A stretch of DNA of 64,000 nt from assembly GCF_051401765.1 (NCBI RefSeq), contig NW_027480506.1:1984001-2048000 (forward strand). The letters run 5' to 3'. The notes under the pieces are model-generated. The model had not been told where the DNA came from. It made no database searches and saw only the letters and a list, made by a program, of their open reading frames with translations. This DNA comes from Calliopsis andreniformis. Its lineage: Eukaryota; Arthropoda; Insecta; Hymenoptera; Andrenidae. This document shows positions 40,901 to 53,106 of the stretch, piece after piece. Position 1 is the first letter of the stretch, and the number at the start of each line of letters is the position of its first letter. The translations under genes and the position numbers were made by a program.

Positions 40901-43418
40901 ACTGAGGATTGAGGGTTGAGGGTTGAGGATTGAGGATTGAGGATTTGGGATTGAGGATTGAGGATTGAGGATTGAGGATTGAGGATTGAGGATTGAGTAT
41001 TGAAGATTGAGTATTGAGGATTGAAGATTGAGGATTGAGGATTGAGGTTTGAGGATTGAGGGTTGAGGATTGAGTATTAAGGATTGAGGATTGAGGATTG
41101 AGGATTGAGGATTGAGGATTGAGTAATGAGGATTGAAGATTGAGGATTGGGTATTGAGGATTGAGGATTGAGGATTGAGGATTGAGGATTGAGGATTCGG
41201 TATTGAGGCTTCAGGACTGAGGATTGAGGGTTGAGGCTTGAGGATTGAGGATTGAGGATTTGGAATTGAGGATTGAGGATTGAGGATTGAGGATTGAGGA
41301 TTGAGGATTGAGTATTGAAGATTGAGTATTGAGGATTGAAGATTGAGGATTGAGGATTGAGGTTTGAGGATTGAGAATTGAGGATTGTGGATTGAGGATT
41401 GAAGATTGAGGATTGGGTATTGAGGAGTGACGAATTAGGATTGAGGATTTAGGATTGAGGATTGAGGATTGCAGATTGAGTATTGAGGACTGAAGATTGA
41501 GGATTGAGGATTGAGGATTGAAGATTGAGTATTGAGGATTGAGAACTGAGGATTGAGGATTGAACATTGATTATTGAGGATTGAGGATTGAGGATTGAGG
41601 ATTGAAGATTGAGTATTGAGAATTGAAGATTGAGGATTGGGAATTGAGTATTGACGATTGAGGATTGAGGATTGAGGATTGAGGATTGAGGATTGAAGAT
41701 TGAGGATTGAGGATTGAGGATTGAGGATTGAGTATTGAAGACTGAGGATTGGGGATTGAGGATTGACGATTGAGGTTTGAGTATTGAGGATTGAGTACTG
41801 AGGATTGAGGATTGAACATTGATTATTGAAGATTGAGGATTGGGAATTGAGTATTGACGATTGAGGATTGAGGATTGAGGATTGAGGATTGAGGATTGAG
41901 GATTGAGTATTGAAGATTGAGTATTGAGGATTGAAGATTGAGGATTGAGGATTAAGGATTACGGATTGAGAATTGAGGATTGAGGATTGAGGATTGAAGA
42001 TTGAGGATTGGGTATTGAGGAGTGACGAATTAGGATTGAGGATTGAGGATTGAGGATTGAGGATTGCAGATTGAGTATTGAGGATTGAGGATTGAGGGTT
42101 GAGGATTGAGGACGAGGACTGACGGTTGAGGATAGAGGTTTGAGGATTGGTGGTTGAGTATTGAGGACTGAGGATTGAGGATTGAGGATTGAGGAATGAG
42201 GATTGAGGATTGAGGATTGAAGATTGAGGATTGAGGATTGAAGAATGAGTATTGAGGATTGAAGTTTGAGGATTGAGGATTGAGCATTGAGGATTGAGGA
42301 TGAGGGCAGAGGGTTGAGGATTGAGGTTTGAGGACTGAGGACTGAGGATTGAGGATTGAGAATTGGTGATTGAGGATTGAGGACTGAGGATTGAGCATTG
42401 AGGATTGAGCATAGAGGATTGAGGATTGAAGAATGAGTATTGAGGGTTGAAGTTTGAGGATTGAGGATTGAGCATTGAGGATTGAGGATGAGGGCTGAGG
42501 GTTGGGGATTGAGGTTTGAGGACTGAGGACTGAGGATTGAGGTTTGAGAATTGGGGATTGAGGATTGAGGATTGAGGACTGAGGATTGAGCATTGAAGAT
42601 TGAGCATTGAGGATTGAAGATTGAGTACTGGGGATTGAGGATTGAAAATTGAGGATTAATGATTGAGCATTGGGGATTGAGGATTTAGGATTGGAGATTG
42701 ATTATTGAGGATTGAAGATTGAGGATTGAGGATTGAGGATTGAGGATTGAGAATTGAGAATTGAGGATGAGGACTGAGGGTTGAGGGTTGAGGTTTGAGG
42801 AATGAGGATTGAGGATTGAGGATTGAGGATTGAGGATTGAAGATTGAGGATTGAGGATTGAAGAATGAGTATTGATGATTGAAGTTTGAGGATTGAGGAT
42901 TGAGCATTGAGGATTGAGGATGAGGGCAGAGGGTTGAGGATTGAGGTTTGAGGACTGAGGACTGAGGATTGAGGATTGAGAATTGGTGATTGAGGGTTGA
43001 GGACTGAGGATTGAGCATTGAGGATTGAGCATTGAGGATTGAGGATTGAAGAATGAGTATTGAGGATTGAAGTTTGAGGATTGAGGATTGAGCATTGAGG
43101 ATTGAGGATGAGGGCTGAGGGTTGGGGATTGAGGTTTGAGGACTGAGGACTGAGGATTGAGGTTTGAGAATTAGGGATTGAGGATTGAGGATTGAGGACT
43201 GAGGATTGAGCATTGAAGATTGAGCATTGAGGATTGAAGATTGAGTACTGGGGATTGAGGATTGAAAATTGAGGATTAATGATTGAGCATTGGGGATTGA
43301 GGATTTAAGGTTGGAGATTGATTATTGAGGATTGAAGATTGAGGATTGAGGATTGAGGATTGAGGATTGAGGATTGAAGATTGAGGATTGAGGATTGAGG
43401 ATTGAGGATTGAGTATTG
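37916..43418. repeat. Family D, second copy of the 5566-bp duplication
   Basis: The segment matches 32350-37852 at a fixed offset of 5566 bp. About 63 bp (37853-37915) separate the matched stretches. The copies part at 37853 and 43419, where the first copy continues into a GAAGATT-CAGTATT sequence and the second into another 1681 bp unit. The period fits 796 units with a net of six missing bases (7 x 796 - 6), which agrees with the six hexamers in the A-like part if the rest is balanced; I did not count the rest. Confidence 0.87.
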
Positions 43419-46060
43419 AAGACTGAGGATTGGGGATTGAGGATTGACGATTGAGGTTTGAGTATTGAGGATTGAGTACTGAGGATTGAGGATTGAACAT
43501 TGATTATTGAAGATTGAGGATTGGGAATTGAGTATTGACGATTGAGGATTGAGGATTGAGGATTGAGGATTGAGGATTGAGGATTGAGTATTGAAGATTG
43601 AGTATTGAGGATTGAAGATTGAGGATTGAGGATTAAGGATTACGGATTGAGAATTGAGGATTGAGGATTGAGGATTGAAGATTGAGGATTGGGTATTGAG
43701 GAGTGACGAATTAGGATTGAGGATTGAGGATTGAGGATTGAGGATTGCAGATTGAGTATTGAGGATTGAGGATTGAGGGTTGAGGATTGAGGACGAGGAC
43801 TGACGGTTGAGGATAGAGGTTTGAGGATTGGTGGTTGAGTATTGAGGACTGAGGATTGAGGATTGAGGATTGAGGAATGAGGATTGAGGATTGAGGATTG
43901 AAGATTGAGGATTGAGGATTGAAGAATGAGTATTGAGGATTGAAGTTTGAGGATTGAGGATTGAGCATTGAGGATTGAGGATGAGGGCAGAGGGTTGAGG
44001 ATTGAGGTTTGAGGACTGAGGACTGAGGATTGAGGATTGAGAATTGGTGATTGAGGATTGAGGACTGAGGATTGAGCATTGAGGATTGAGCATAGAGGAT
44101 TGAGGATTGAAGAATGAGTATTGAGGGTTGAAGTTTGAGGATTGAGGATTGAGCATTGAGGATTGAGGATGAGGGCTGAGGGTTGGGGATTGAGGTTTGA
44201 GGACTGAGGACTGAGGATTGAGGTTTGAGAATTGGGGATTGAGGATTGAGGATTGAGGACTGAGGATTGAGCATTGAAGATTGAGCAATGAGGATTGAAG
44301 ATTGAGTACTGGGGATTGAGGATTGAAAATTGAGGACTAATGATTGAGCATTGGGGATTGAGGATTTAGGATTGGAGATTGATTATTGAGGATTGAAGAT
44401 TGAGGATTGAGGATTGAGGATTGAGGATTGAGAATTGAGAATTGAGGATGAGGACTGAGGGTTGAGGGTTGAGGTTTGAGGAATGAGGATTGAGGATTGA
44501 GGATTGAGGATTGAGGATTGAAGATTGAGGATTGAGGATTGAAGAATGAGTATTGATGATTGAAGTTTGAGGATTGAGGATTGAGCATTGAGGATTGAGG
44601 ATGAGGGCAGAGGGTTGAGGATTGAGGTTTGAGGACTGAGGACTGAGGATTGAGGGTTGAGAATTGGTGATTGAGGGTTGAGGACTGAGGATTGAGCATT
44701 GAGGATTGAGCATTGAGGATTGAGGATTGAAGAATGAGTATTGAGGATTGAAGTTTGAGGATTGAGGATTGAGCATTGAGGATTGAGGATGAGGGCTGAG
44801 GGTTGGGGATTGAGGTTTGAGGACTGAGGACTGAGGATTGAGGTTTGAGAATTAGGGATTGAGGATTGAGGATTGAGGACTGAGGATTGAGCATTGAAGA
44901 TTGAGCATTGAGGATTGAAGATTGAGTACTGGGGATTGAGGATTGAAAATTGAGGATTAATGATTGAGCATTGGGGATTGAGGATTTAAGGTTTGAGATT
45001 GATTATTGAGGATTGAAGATTGAGGATTGAGGATTGAGGATTGAGGATTGAGGATTGAAGATTGAGGATTGAGGATTGAGGATTGAGGATTGAGTATTGA
45101 AGACTGAGGATTGGGGATTGAGGATTGACGATTGAGGTTTGAGTATTGAGGATTGAGTGTTGAGGATTGAGGATTGAACATTGATTATTGAAGATTGAGG
45201 ATTGGGAATTGAGTATTGACGATTGAGGATTGAGGATTGAGGATTGAGGATTGAGGATTGAGGATTGAGTATTGAAGATTCAGTATTGAGGATTGAAGAT
45301 TGAGGATTGAGGATTAAGGATTACGGATTGAGAATTGAGGATTGAGGATTGAGGATTGAAGATTGAGGATTGGGTATTGAGGAGTGACGAATTAGGATTG
45401 AGGATTGAGGATTGAGGATTGAGGATTGCAGATTGAGTATTGAGGATTGAGGATTGAGGGTTGAGGATTGAGGACGAGGACTGACGGTTGAGGATAGAGG
45501 TTTGAGGATTGGTGGTTGAGTATTGAGGACTGAGGATTGAGGATTGAGGATTGAGGAATGAGGATTGAGGATTGAGGATTGAAGATTGAGGATTGAGGAT
45601 TGAAGAATGAGTATTGAGGATTGAAGTTTGAGGATTGAGGATTGAGCATTGAGGATTGAGGATGAGGGCAGAGGGTTGAGGATTGAGGTATGAGGACTGA
45701 GGACTGAGGATTGAGGATTGAGAATTGGTGATTGAGGATTGAGGACTGAGGATTGAGCATTGAGGATTGAGCATAGAGGATTGAGGATTGAAGAATGAGT
45801 ATTGAGGGTTGAAGTTTGAGGATTGAGGATTGAGCATTGAGGATTGAGGATGAGGGCTGAGGGTTGGGGATTGAGGTTTGAGGACTGAGGACTGAGGATT
45901 GAGGTTTGAGAATTGGGGATTGAGGATTGAGGATTGAGGACTGAGGATTGAGCATTGAAGATTGAGCATTGAGGATTGAAGATTGAGTACTGGGGATTGA
46001 GGATTGAAAATTGAGGATTAATGATTGAGCATTGGGGATTGAGGATTTAAGGTTGGAGAT
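41738..46060. repeat. 1681-bp tandem units, about 2.6 copies
   Basis: The last part of the second 5566 bp copy is repeated further. The marker GAAGACTGAGGATTGGGG lies near 41735, 43416 and 45097, spaced 1681 bp. One unit holds six hexamers that I can point to, near 42108, 42297, 42482, 42767, 42917 and 43102, and 7 x 241 - 6 is exactly 1681. The 187-residue minus-strand readings from 42030 and 43711 are identical; the one from 45392 differs by one residue. The third unit is incomplete and runs into family A near 46.06 kb. Confidence 0.9.
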
Positions 46061-49000
46061 TGATTATTGAGGATTGAAGATTGAGGATTGAGGATTGAGG
46101 ATTGAGGATTGAGAATTGAGAATTGAGGATGAGGGCTGAGGGTTGAGGATTGAGGTTTGAGGACTGAGGACTGAGGATTGAGGTTTGAGGAATGAGGATT
46201 GAGGATTGCGGATTGAGGATTGAGGATTGAGGATTGAGGATTGTGGATTGAAGATTGAGTATTGAGGATTGAAGATTGAGGATTGAGGATTGAGGATTGA
46301 GGATTGAGGATTGAACATTCAGTATTGGGGATTGAGGATTGACGATTGAGGATTGAGGATTGAGAATTGAGGATGAGGGCTGAGGTTTGAGGATTGATGT
46401 TTGAGGAACGAGGATTGAGGATTGAGGATTGGGTATTGAGCATTGAAGAATGAGGATTGAGGATTGAGGATTGAGGATTGAGGATTGAGTATTGAGGACT
46501 GAGGATTGAGGACTGAAGATTGAGGATTGGGGATTGAGGATGAGGGCTGAGGGTTGAGGATTGAGGTTTGAGGACTGAGGACTGAGGATTGAGGTTTGAG
46601 AATTAGGGATTGAGGATTGAGGATTGAGGACTGAGGATTGAGCATTGAAGATTGAGCATTGAGGATTGAAGATTGAGTACTGGGGATTGAGGATTGAAAA
46701 TTGAGGATTAATGATTGAGCATTGGGGATTGAGGATTTAAGATTGGAGATTGATTATTGAGGATTGAAGATTGAGGATTGAGGATTGAGGATTGAGGATT
46801 GAGAATTGAGAATTGAGTATGAGGACTGAGGGTTGAGGGTTGAGGTTTGTGGAATGAGGATTGAGGATTGCGCATTGAGGATTGAGGATTGAGGATTGAG
46901 GATTGTGGATTGAAGATTGAGTATTGAGGATTGAAGATTGAGGATTGAAGATTGAGGATTGAGGATTGAGGATTGAACATTCAGTATTGGGGATTGAGGA
47001 TTGACGATTGAGGATTGAGGATTGAGGATTGAGGATGAGGGCTGAGGGTTGTGGATTGAGGTTTGAGTATTGAATCCTGAGAATTCAGGATATTCTATTG
47101 AGTATTGAGAATTGACGATTGATGGTTGAGTATTGAGGATTGAGGATTGAGGATTGAGGATTGAGGATTGAGAATTGAGAATTGAGGATGAGGACTGAGG
47201 GTTGAGGGTTGAGGTTTGAGGAATGAGGATTGAGGATTGCGGATTGAGGATTGAGGATTGAGGATTGAGGATTGTGGATTGAAGATTGAGTATTGAGGAT
47301 TGAAGATTGAGGATTGAGGATTGAGGATTGAGGATTGAGGATTGAACATTCAGTATTGGGGATTGAGGATTGACGATTGAGGATTGAGGATTGAGAATTG
47401 AGGATGAGGGCTGAGGTTTGAGGATTGATGTTTGAGGAACGAGGATTGAGGATTGAGGATTGGGTATTGAGCATTGAAGAATGAGGATTGAGGATTGAGG
47501 ATTGAGGATTGAGGATTGAGTATTGAGGACTGAGGATTGAGGACTGAAGATTGAGGATTGGGGATTGAGGATGAGGGCTGAGGGTTGAGGATTGAGGTTT
47601 GAGGACTGAGGACTGAGGATTGAGGATTGAGGATTGAGGATTGAGGATTGAGGATTGAGAATTGAGAATTGAGGATGAGGGCTGAGGTTTGAGGATTGAT
47701 GTTTGAGGAACGAGGATTGAGGATTGAGGATTGGGTATTGAGCATTGAAGAATGAGGATTGAGGATTGAGGATTGAGGATTGAGGATTGAGGACTGAGGA
47801 TTGAGGACTGAAGATTGAGGATTGGGGATTGAGGATGAGGGCTGAGGGTTGAGGATTGAGGTTTGAGGACTGAGGACTGAGGATCGAGGATTGAGAATTG
47901 GGGATTGAGGATTGAGGGTTGAGGACTGAGGATTGAGCATTGAGGATTGAGCACTGAGGATTGAAGATTGAGGACTGGGGATTGAGGATTGAAGATTGAG
48001 GATTGAGGATTGAGGATTGAGGATTGAGAATTGGGAATTGAGGATGAGGACTGAGGGTTGAGGATTGAGGTTTGAGGAATGAGGATTGAGGATTGAGGTT
48101 TGAGGATTGAGGAGGAGGTCTGAGGGTCGAGGATTGTGGTTTGAGGACAGAGGACTGAGGATTGCGGATTGAGGATTAAGGATTGAGGACTGAGGATTGA
48201 AGATTGAGTATTGATGATTGAAGATTGAGGATTGAGGATTGAGTGTTGAGGATTGAGGACGAGGACTGACGGTTGAGGATTGAGGTTTGAGGACTGAGGA
48301 CTGAGGATTGAGGATTGAGAATTGGGGATTGAGGATTGAGGATTGAGGACTGAGGATTGCGCATTGAGGATTGAGCACTGAGGATTGAATATTGAGGACT
48401 GGGTATTGAGGATTGAAAATTGGGGATTAATGATTGAGCATTATGGATTGAGGATCTAGGATTGGAGATTGATTATTGAGGATTGAAGATTGAGGGTTGA
48501 AGATTGACAATTGAGGATTGAGGTTTGAGGATTGGGTATTGAGGATTGAAGAATGAGGATTGAAGATTGAGTATTGAGGATTGACAATTGATTGTTGAAA
48601 ACTGAGTCCTGAACATTGAGGATTCAGGATTGAGAATTCGGAATTGAGGATTGAGGACTGAGGATTGAGATTTGAGGATTGAGGACTGAGGATTGACGCT
48701 CGAGGATTGAGGATTGAGGATGGAGGATTGAAGAGAGAGGACAGTGTGTTGAGGATTAAGTATTGTGGATTGATGTTTGAGGATTGAGGTTTGATTATTG
48801 AGTGTTGTGGATTGAGTATATAACCATGAGAATTCAGGATATTCTATTGAGTATTGAGAATTGAGGACTGATGGTTGACGGTTGTGTGTTGAATATTGAG
48901 GATTGAGGATTGAGGATTGAGGATTGAGGACTGAGGATTGAAGATTGAGTATTGATGATTGAAGATTGAGGATTGAGGATTGAGGGTTGAGGATTGAGGA

Positions 49001-52000
49001 CGAGGACTGACGGTTGAGGATAGAGGTTTGAGGATTGGGGGTTGAGTATTGAGGACTGAGGATTGAGGATTGAGGATTGAGGAATGAGGATTGAGGATTG
49101 AGGATTGAAGATTGAGGATTGAGGATTGAAGAATGAGTATTGAGGATTGAAGTTTGAGGATTGAGGATTGAGCATTGAGGATTGAGAATGAGGGCAGAGG
49201 GTTGAGGATTGAGGTTTGAGGACTGAGGACTGAGGATTGAGGATTGAGAATTGGTGATTGAGGATTGAGGACTGAGGATTGAGCATTGAGGATTGAGCAT
49301 AGAGGATTGAGGATTGAAGAATGAGTATTGAGGATTGAAGTTTGAGGATTGAGGATTGAGCATTGAGGATTGAGGATGAGGGCTGAGGGTTGGGGATTGA
49401 GGTTTGAGGACTGAGGACTGAGGATTGAGGTTTGAGAATTGGGGATTGAGGATTGAGGATTCAGGACTGAGGATTGAGCATTGAAGATTGAGCATTGAGG
49501 ATTGAAGATTGAGTACTGGGGATTGAGGATTGAAAATTGAGGATTAATGATTGAGCATTGGGGATTGAGGATTTAGGATTGGAGATTGATTATTGAGGAT
49601 TGAAGATTGAGGATTGAGGATTGAGGATTGAGGATTGAGAATTGAGAATTGAGGATGAGGACTGAGGGTTGAGGGTTGAGGTTTGAGGAATGAGGATTGA
49701 GGATTGAGGATTGAGGATTGAGGATTGAAGATTGAGGATTGAGGATTGAAGAATGAGTATTGAGGATTGAAGTTTGAGGATTGAGGATTGAGCATTGAGG
49801 ATTGAGGATGAGGGCAGAGGGTTGAGGATTGATGTTTGAGGACTGAGGACTGAGGATTGAGGATTGAGAATTGGTGATTGAGGGTTGAGGACTGAGGATT
49901 GAGCATTGAGGATTGAGCATTGAGGATTGAGGATTGAAGAATGAGTATTGAGGATTGAAGTTTGAGGATTGAGGATTGAGCATTGAGGATTGAGGATGAG
50001 GGCTGAGGGTTGGGGATTGAGGTTTGAGAATTGGGGATTGAGGATTGAGGATTCAGGACTGAGGATTGAGCATTGAAGATTGAGCATTGAGGATTGAAGA
50101 TTGAGTACTGGGGATTGAGGATTGAAAATTGAGGATTAATGATTGAGCATTGGGGATTGAGGATTTAGGATTGGAGATTGATTATTGAGGATTGAAGATT
50201 GAGGATTGAGGATTGAGGATTGAGGATTGAGAATTGAGAATTGAGGATGAGGACTGAGGGTTGAGGGTTGAGGTTTGAGGAATGAGGATTGAGGATTGAG
50301 GATTGAGGATTGAGGATTGAAGATTGAGGATTGAGGATTGAAGAATGAGTATTGAGGATTGAAGTTTGAGGATTGAGGATTGAGCATTGAGGATTGAGGA
50401 TGAGGGCAGAGGGTTGAGGATTGATGTTTGAGGACTGAGGACTGAGGATTGAGGATTGAGAATTGGTGATTGAGGGTTGAGGACTGAGGATTGAGCATTG
50501 AGGATTGAGCATTGAGGATTGAGGATTGAAGAATGAGTATTGAGGATTGAAGTTTGAGGATTGAGGATTGAGCATTGAGGATTGAGGATGAGGGCTGAGG
50601 GTTGGGGATTGAGGTTTGAGGACTGAGGACTGAGGATTGAGGTTTGAGAATTAGGGATTGAGGATTGAGGATTGATGACTGAGGATTGAGCATTGAAGAT
50701 TGAGCATTGAGGATTGAAGATTGAGTACTGGGGATTGAGGATTGAAAATTGAGGATTAATGATTGATCATTGGGGATTGAGGATTTAGGATTGGAGATTG
50801 ATTATTGAGGATTGAAGATTGAGGATTGAGGATTGAGGATTGAGGATTGAGAATTGAGAATTGAGGATGAGGACTGAGGGTTGAGGGTTGAGGTTTGTGG
50901 AATGAGGATTGAGGATTGCGCATTGAGGATTGAGGATTGAGGATTGAGGATTGTGGATTGAAGATTGAGTATTGAGGATTGAAGATTGAGGATTGAAGAT
51001 TGAGGATTGAGGATTGAGGATTGAACATTCAGTATTGGGGATTGAGGATTGACGATTGAGGATTGAGGATTGAGGATTGAGGATGAGGGCTGAGGGTTGT
51101 GGATTGAGGTTTGAGTATTGAATCCTGAGAATTCAGGATATTCTATTGAGTATTGAGAATTGACGATTGATGGTTGAGTATTGAGGATTGAGGATTGAGG
51201 ATTGAGGATTAAGTATTGAAGATTGAGGATTGATGATTGGAGACTGAGGCTTGAGGATTGAGGATTGAGGATTCAGGATTGAAGATTGAGTATTGAGGAT
51301 TGGAGATAGAGGATTGAGGATTGAGGGTCGAAGTTTGAGGACTTAGGATTGAGGATTGAGGATTGAGGATTGAGGATTGAAGATTGAGAATTGAGAATTG
51401 AGGATGAGGGCTGAGGTTTGAGGATTGATGTTTGAGGAACGAGGATTGAGGATTGAGGATTGGGTATTGAGCATTGAAGAATGAGGATTGAGGATTGAGG
51501 ATTGAGGATTGAGTATTGAGGACTGAGGATTGAGGACTGAAGATTGAGGATTGGGGATTGAGGATGAGGGCTGAGGGTTGAGGATTGAGGTTTGAGGACT
51601 GAGGACTGAGGATTGAGGATTGAGAATTGGGGATTGAGGATTGAGGGTTGAGGACTGAGGCTTGAGGATTGAGGATTGAGGATTGAGGACTGAGGATTGA
51701 AGACTGAGTATTGATGATTGAAGATTGAGGATTGAGGATTGAGGGTTGAGGATTGAGGACGAGGACTGACGGTTAAGGATTGATGTTTGAGGAGTGAGAA
51801 TTGAGTATTGAGGACTGAGGATTGAGGATTGAGGATTGAGGATTGAGGATTGAGGATTGAGGAATGAGGATTGAGGATTGAGGACTGAGGATTGAAGATT
51901 GAGTATTGAGGATTGAAGAATGAGGATTGAGCATTGAGGGTTGAGGATTGAGGATTGAAGATTGAGTATTGAGGATTGAAGATTGAGAATTCAGGACTGA

Positions 52001-53106
52001 GGGTTGAGGATTAAGGATTGAGGATTGAAGATTGTGGACTGAGTGTTGAGGGTTGAGTGATGATAATTGATGTTTGTGGATTGAGATTTGAAGATTGAAG
52101 ATTGAGGAAGGAGTATTGAAAACTGAGAATTCAGGGTATTCTATTGAGTATTGAGAATTGGGGTTCATGGTTGAGTATTGAGGATTGAAGGTTGAGGGTT
52201 GTGTCTTGAATATTGAGGATTGAGGGTTTTGGGATTGAGGATTGAGGTTTGAAGATTGAGTATTGAGTATTGAAGAATGAGGATTGCGGATTGGGGATTG
52301 AGAATTGAGGATTGAGGATTGAGGATTGAAGATTGAGTATTGAGGATTGAAGATTGAGGATTGAGGATTGAGGATTGAGGATTGAGGATTGAGTATTGAA
52401 GATTGAGGATTGGGGATTGAGGATTGACGATTGAGGTTTGAGGACTGAGGACTGAGGATTGAGGATTGGGAATTGAGGATTGAGAATTGTGGATTGAAGA
52501 TTGAGAACTGGGAATTGAGGATTGAAGAAAGAGGATTAAGCATTGAGGGTTGATGATTGAGGATTGAAGATTGAGTATTGAGGATTGAAGATTGACGATT
52601 GAGGACTGAGGATTGAGTATTGAAGATTGAGGATTGATGGCTGAGGATTCAAGATAGAGGATTGAGGATTGAGGATTGAGGATTGAAGGTTGAGTATTGA
52701 GGATTGAATATTTAGGATTGAGGATTGAGGATTGAGGATTGAGGATGAGGGCAGAGGGTTGAGGATTGAGGTTTGAGGGCTCGAGGACTGAGGATTGAGG
52801 TTTGAGGATTGAGAATTGAGGATGGAGGATTGAGGATTGATAATTGAGGATTGGGTAATGAGGATTGAAGAATGAGGATTGAGGATTGAGGATTGAGGAT
52901 TGAAGATTGAGTATTGGGGATTGAAGATTGAGGATTGAGGATTGAGGATTGTGGATTGAGGATTGTGGGTTGAGGATTGAAGATTGAGTATTGAGGATTG
53001 TAGGTTGAGGATTGATTATAGAGGATTGAGGATTGAGGGTTGAAGATTGAGGATTTTGGATTGATGATTGACGATTGAGGATTGAGGATTGAGGATTGAG
53101 AATTGA
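46061..53106. repeat. Family A region, right-hand block (A4)
   Basis: Family A landmarks return: GAATCCTGAGAATTC with GAATTC at 47081 and 51129, the TATATAACC pair with GAATTC at 48830, GAATTC at 51987 and 52127 (140 bp apart, as at 3969 and 4109 in A1), and CTCGAG at 52780. The order is a shuffled set of A blocks and not a clean unit. Around 49.5-50.7 kb a block of about 590 bp seems to be repeated: the same 136-residue reading occurs at 49573 and 50165. Confidence 0.78.
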
